From positions 1-23,258 of the forward strand of contig DJHY01000087.1 in the NCBI GenBank assembly GCA_002433335.1: a stretch of DNA of 23,258 bases, written 5' to 3'. This document shows, in pieces, positions 21,111 to 23,258 of the stretch (within the stretch, counting starts at the first letter, position 1; each line of letters begins with the position of its first letter). Source of the stretch: Rhodospirillaceae bacterium UBA6608. Its GTDB lineage: Bacteria; Pseudomonadota; Alphaproteobacteria; Rhodospirillales_A; Casp-alpha2. A program made the position numbers and the translations under genes. The notes beneath the pieces were generated by a model, which did no database searches, had not been told where the DNA came from, and saw nothing but the letters and a program-made list of their open reading frames with translations.

Positions 21111-21146
21111 CGGCCCGGTCGCAAGGAGGGAAGGCGCACCGGGCCG
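21111..21146 (+). terminator. Hairpin after trxB with a Shine-Dalgarno-like loop
   Basis: CGGCCCGGT (21111-21119) pairs perfectly with ACCGGGCCG (21138-21146). The stem can extend by CGC/GCG past one bulged base. The loop AAGGAGGGAAG (21123-21133) contains a perfect AAGGAGG, but no start codon follows within 40 bases. No U-run follows, so it may be a regulatory hairpin in a trxB-lysR transcript rather than a terminator. Confidence 0.45.
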
Positions 21147-21173
21147 ATAAGGGGGAAACCCCAGGGGGCTCCC

Positions 21174-22067
21174 ATGGATTGGGACAAATTGCGCGTGTTT
21201 CACGCCGTCGCCGAAGCGGGCAGCTTTACGCACGCGGGCGAAGACCTTCACCTCAGCCAATCGGCGGTCAGCCGCCAGATCAGCGCGCTTGAAGACAGCT
21301 TGAAAGTTCCCTTGTTTCACCGCCACGCGCGGGGACTGATCCTGACGGAACAGGGCGAATTGCTGTTCCGCACCGCCCATGACGTGTTTTCCAAACTGGC
21401 CATGGTCGAGGCCCGTATCGCCGACAATAAGGAAGAAGCCCAAGGCCCGCTGAAGGTCACGACCACGGTCGCCTTCGGCTCGATCTGGCTGACGCCGCGC
21501 ATGCGCGAGTTCAAAACCCTATATCCGGATATCGCCGTGACCCTGGTCCTGGCCGATACGGAACTGGACCTGGGCATGCGCCAAGCCGACGTGGCGATCC
21601 GCCTGGCCCCGCCGAAGCAGCCGGATTTGATCCAGCGCTATCTGATGACCATGAACTACCATGTCTTCGCCTCGCCCGATTATCTGGCGGCGCATGGCAC
21701 GCCGAAGCGCGCCCAGGATTTGGACAACCACGATCTGGTGGTCTACGGCGACGACGCCCGCCCGCCGGTCGAAAACCTGAACTGGCTGCTGACCGCCGGG
21801 GCCAAGCCGGGCGTAACGCGCGAGCCGGTTTTGCGGGTCAATTCGATCTACGGCATTTTCCGCGCCGTACAGTCGGGCCTGGGCATCGGGGCCCTGCCCG
21901 ATTACATGAGCCGCGAAGCCACCACCAACCTGAAGGAAGTCCTGCCCGAACTGCGCGGGCCGTCGATCGAGGCCTACTTCGTCTACCCCGAAGAACTGCG
22001 CAATTCGAAGCGGATCATCGTGTTCCGCGACTTCCTGGTCAGCCGCCTCAATCAGGATATTTTCTGA
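21174..22067 (+). CDS. LysR-family transcriptional regulator
   Basis: A 297-residue LTTR of normal length. Seen: the N-terminal winged helix-turn-helix (LRVFHAVAEAGSFTHAGEDLHLSQSAVSRQISALE) and a coiled linker helix. The periplasmic-binding-protein-like effector domain from about residue 92 (LKVTTTVAFGSIWL) includes VRINS-like and GLGIGALPDYM segments. ATG 21174 has GGGGG about six bases upstream, inside the arm of a small G/C hairpin. It follows trxB on the same strand, so it may share a transcript. Its target cannot be told from sequence; two dyads just downstream (22108-22155) are possible sites. Confidence 0.93.
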   Translation: MDWDKLRVFHAVAEAGSFTHAGEDLHLSQSAVSRQISALEDSLKVPLFHRHARGLILTEQGELLFRTAHDVFSKLAMVEARIADNKEEAQGPLKVTTTVAFGSIWLTPRMREFKTLYPDIAVTLVLADTELDLGMRQADVAIRLAPPKQPDLIQRYLMTMNYHVFASPDYLAAHGTPKRAQDLDNHDLVVYGDDARPPVENLNWLLTAGAKPGVTREPVLRVNSIYGIFRAVQSGLGIGALPDYMSREATTNLKEVLPELRGPSIEAYFVYPEELRNSKRIIVFRDFLVSRLNQDIF

Positions 22068-22107
22068 GCCCAGAACAGGGTCCGCGCGGCACTTCACCAA
22101 ACCCGAA

Positions 22108-22155
22108 TGCAATATTTGCAGAACGAGCATGAAGCTATGCACCAAATGCATAGCT
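22108..22155. promoter_or_regulatory. Two perfect dyads upstream of the small RNA gene
   Basis: TGCAA-TAT-TTGCA (22108-22120) and AGCTATGCA-CCAAA-TGCATAGCT (22133-22155, 9-bp arms) lie 25 bases apart, centre to centre 30. A short AT-rich segment follows, with a possible -10 TATATA (22196-22201). They look like operator sites or, for the second, a hairpin at the 3' end of lysR mRNA. Confidence 0.45.
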
Positions 22156-22207
22156 GTAATGCGCGTTTTGGGCTGGTATGCCAGGATGAGCGGATTATAT
22201 ATGCCCC

Positions 22208-22398
22208 GTCTTGTCGCCCAGGAGCACATGCTTCAGGTGACAAACCGAGTTTTGGGCCTCCTCCCAGGCCCCCTCCGCCGGAAGGTTATCCGGTTTGGGA
22301 CCGCATGATTCCTCCCAGACGTGCGGCCCCTACGTCTCCCAGACGTGAAGCCTCCCTGTCAGACTCGCCGGTCCCGCAAGGGACCGGCGGTTTTTTTT
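22208..22398 (+). ncRNA. Candidate anti-Shine-Dalgarno ('cuckoo'-type) small RNA
   Basis: Non-coding gene inferred from structure. Stems in order: 22211-22218 with 22236-22243; 22254-22259 with 22266-22271 (GGGCCT/AGGCCC), whose loop is exactly CCUCCC within CCUCCUCCC (22257-22265); 22278-22282 with 22289-22293; 22301-22307 with 22320-22326, with CCUCCC in the loop; 22332-22337 with 22341-22346 (ACGUCU/AGACGU) around CCC; then unpaired CCUCCC (22351-22356) and an intrinsic terminator (22366-22398). The 12-mer CTCCCAGACGTG occurs twice, 24 bases apart (22312, 22336). Repeated CCUCC loops are typical of alphaproteobacterial RNAs (the CcsR group of Rhodobacter and rhizobial relatives) that pair with ribosome-binding sites. 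The 5' end is uncertain; a weak -10 (22196-22201) would give the chosen start. Alternatively it is the long 3' UTR of lysR. Confidence 0.6.
22366..22398 (+). terminator. Strong intrinsic terminator
   Basis: CGCCGGTCCC (22366-22375), loop GCAA, GGGACCGGCG (22380-22389), one more G and then eight T (22391-22398). It is oriented for plus-strand transcripts, so it ends the small RNA and any read-through from lysR. It is by far the best terminator in the window. Confidence 0.9.
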
Positions 22399-22422
22399 GT
22401 CCGCACGGGTCTGTCGCCCCAA

Positions 22423-23258
22423 TTACTGCGCGGCCTGGGCCCGATGGGCGACGACCTGATCCGCTTCCTTGCCCATCAGTTCCTGCAAATGGTCGAACGC
22501 CCATTCGAAGGTGCCGACGCCCATGGTCATGGAGCGCAGTTCGATCACCAGGTCGTGCATTTCCGATTGCGGCAATTGCACCTGAACCTCGTCCCAGCCC
22601 GCCCAGCCGGATTTGGCGTCGAAGCCCATGATCTGGCCTCGCCGCCCGGCGACCAGACGCTGCACGCGCGAGGTGAACTCACTGGGTAGCGACAGGCTGA
22701 CTCGGCAGATCGGCTCCAACAACACCGGCTGGCAATTGGGCATGCCTTCGCGCATGGCCTGTTGGGCCGCCTTGCGGAACGCCATGTCCGAGGAATCGAC
22801 GTTATGATACTGGCCGTCGGTCAAGGTCACCGCCACATCGACCACGGGAAAGCCCAACGGCCCCCGCTGCAGGTATTCGCGCACCCCGGCCTCGACCGCC
22901 GGGATGTATTGCTTCGGCACCACCCCGCCGGAAATCGTATCGCCGAAGGCGAAGCCGTCACCCCGGCCCGTCGGCTTGATGTCCAGATGCACATCGCCGA
23001 ATTCGCCATGCCCGCCCGATTGCTTCTTGTGTCGGGCGTGCTGATGGGTCGGCTTGCGGATGGTCTCCTTATAGGGAACCTGCGGACGTTCGCATTCGAC
23101 ATCGATGTGGAACTTACCCTTGAGCTTATCCAGGGCGATCATCAGATGCATTTCGCCTTGCCCCCAGAGCAGCATTTCCCGGGTATCGGGGTTGTGCTCC
23201 TGCCGGATCGAGGGGTCTTCCTCCATGATCTTGGCCAAGGCGCCGGAGAGTTTGACCT
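22423..23258 (-). CDS. EF-G-like translational GTPase, C-terminal part (cut by window edge)
   Basis: The C-terminal 278 or so residues of an elongation factor G-family protein; the frame is open to the right edge, so the GTPase domain is outside the window. Seen: the domain III segment (ALAKIMEEDPSI, GQGEMHL); domain IV with FGDTISGGVVPKQYIPAVEAGV and VDVAVTLTDGQYHNVDSSDMAFR; and domain V with PVLLEPICRVSLSLP and GRRGQIMGF. Differences from housekeeping FusA, such as REYLQRGPLGFPVVDV, KSGWAGWDEV and the end MTMGVGTFEWAFDHLQEL, suggest the EF-G paralogue type (FusA2-like) rather than the str-operon gene, whose usual rpsL/rpsG/tuf neighbours are absent on the visible side. The stop TAA is at 22423-22425. 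Confidence 0.85.
   Translation of the reverse strand, partial: VKLSGALAKIMEEDPSIRQEHNPDTREMLLWGQGEMHLMIALDKLKGKFHIDVECERPQVPYKETIRKPTHQHARHKKQSGGHGEFGDVHLDIKPTGRGDGFAFGDTISGGVVPKQYIPAVEAGVREYLQRGPLGFPVVDVAVTLTDGQYHNVDSSDMAFRKAAQQAMREGMPNCQPVLLEPICRVSLSLPSEFTSRVQRLVAGRRGQIMGFDAKSGWAGWDEVQVQLPQSEMHDLVIELRSMTMGVGTFEWAFDHLQELMGKEADQVVAHRAQAAQ

Noticed and set aside
22107..22631. Open frame covering the small RNA region and running into the EF-G-like gene
   Set aside because: Pro/Arg-rich translation with no domain, crossing a strong terminator and lying antisense to the EF-G-like gene.

Overview
The window is GC-rich DNA (roughly 60-65 % by eye) from an alphaproteobacterium, most likely a marine or aquatic member of the Rhodospirillales. 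The grounds are gene content and protein style: the MetY, AspC, TrxB and LysR proteins, strong use of GC-ending codons, a class GN sortase with its VIT/VWA partner (a pair known mainly from marine proteobacteria), and an anti-Shine-Dalgarno RNA of the alphaproteobacterial 'cuckoo' type. I have no database result, so the species is not assigned.

Layout. (1) 1-5397 is a cell-surface module: a TpsB/FhaC-type outer-membrane transporter (minus) diverges from an exported FecR-domain protein with a Gly/Asn/Pro heptad-repeat tail and a CHASE2-PAS histidine kinase (both plus). The secreted TpsA partner is not in the window. (2) 5494-6181 holds a SixA-like phosphohistidine phosphatase and a 65-residue two-helix membrane protein. 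(3) 6178-9846 (minus) holds uvrB and a fumarase/aspartase-superfamily lyase related to PurB and PcaB. (4) 9971-12978 (minus) is the translationally coupled pair of a class GN sortase target protein and its sortase. (5) 13217-15849 (plus) has metY (O-acetylhomoserine sulfhydrylase) and an aspartate aminotransferase, which probably supply sulfur amino acids and aspartate-family precursors. (6) 15926-19367 (plus) is a tight three-gene operon with two 4-base ATGA overlaps: a TPR/GT9-like protein, an exported Sel1-repeat protein and an enolase-superfamily enzyme. (7) 19378-23258 has an Lrp/AsnC regulator (minus), trxB and a LysR regulator (plus), and the 3' part of an EF-G-like gene (minus, cut by the window edge).

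The most interesting non-coding element lies at about 22208-22398, between lysR and the EF-G-like gene. It looks like a small RNA gene with a textbook intrinsic terminator (10-bp stem, GCAA loop, U8). Upstream of the terminator is a chain of small hairpins that repeatedly present CCUCCC or CUCCC, including one exact CCUCCUCCC. This is the signature of anti-Shine-Dalgarno RNAs. Two perfect dyads lie just upstream of it.

Intergenic stretches over about 200 bases are 1704-1921 (AT-rich divergent regulatory region), 12979-13216, 19876-20122 and 22068-22422. Only the last exceeds 300 bases. No tRNA, rRNA, CRISPR array, insertion sequence or att site was seen.
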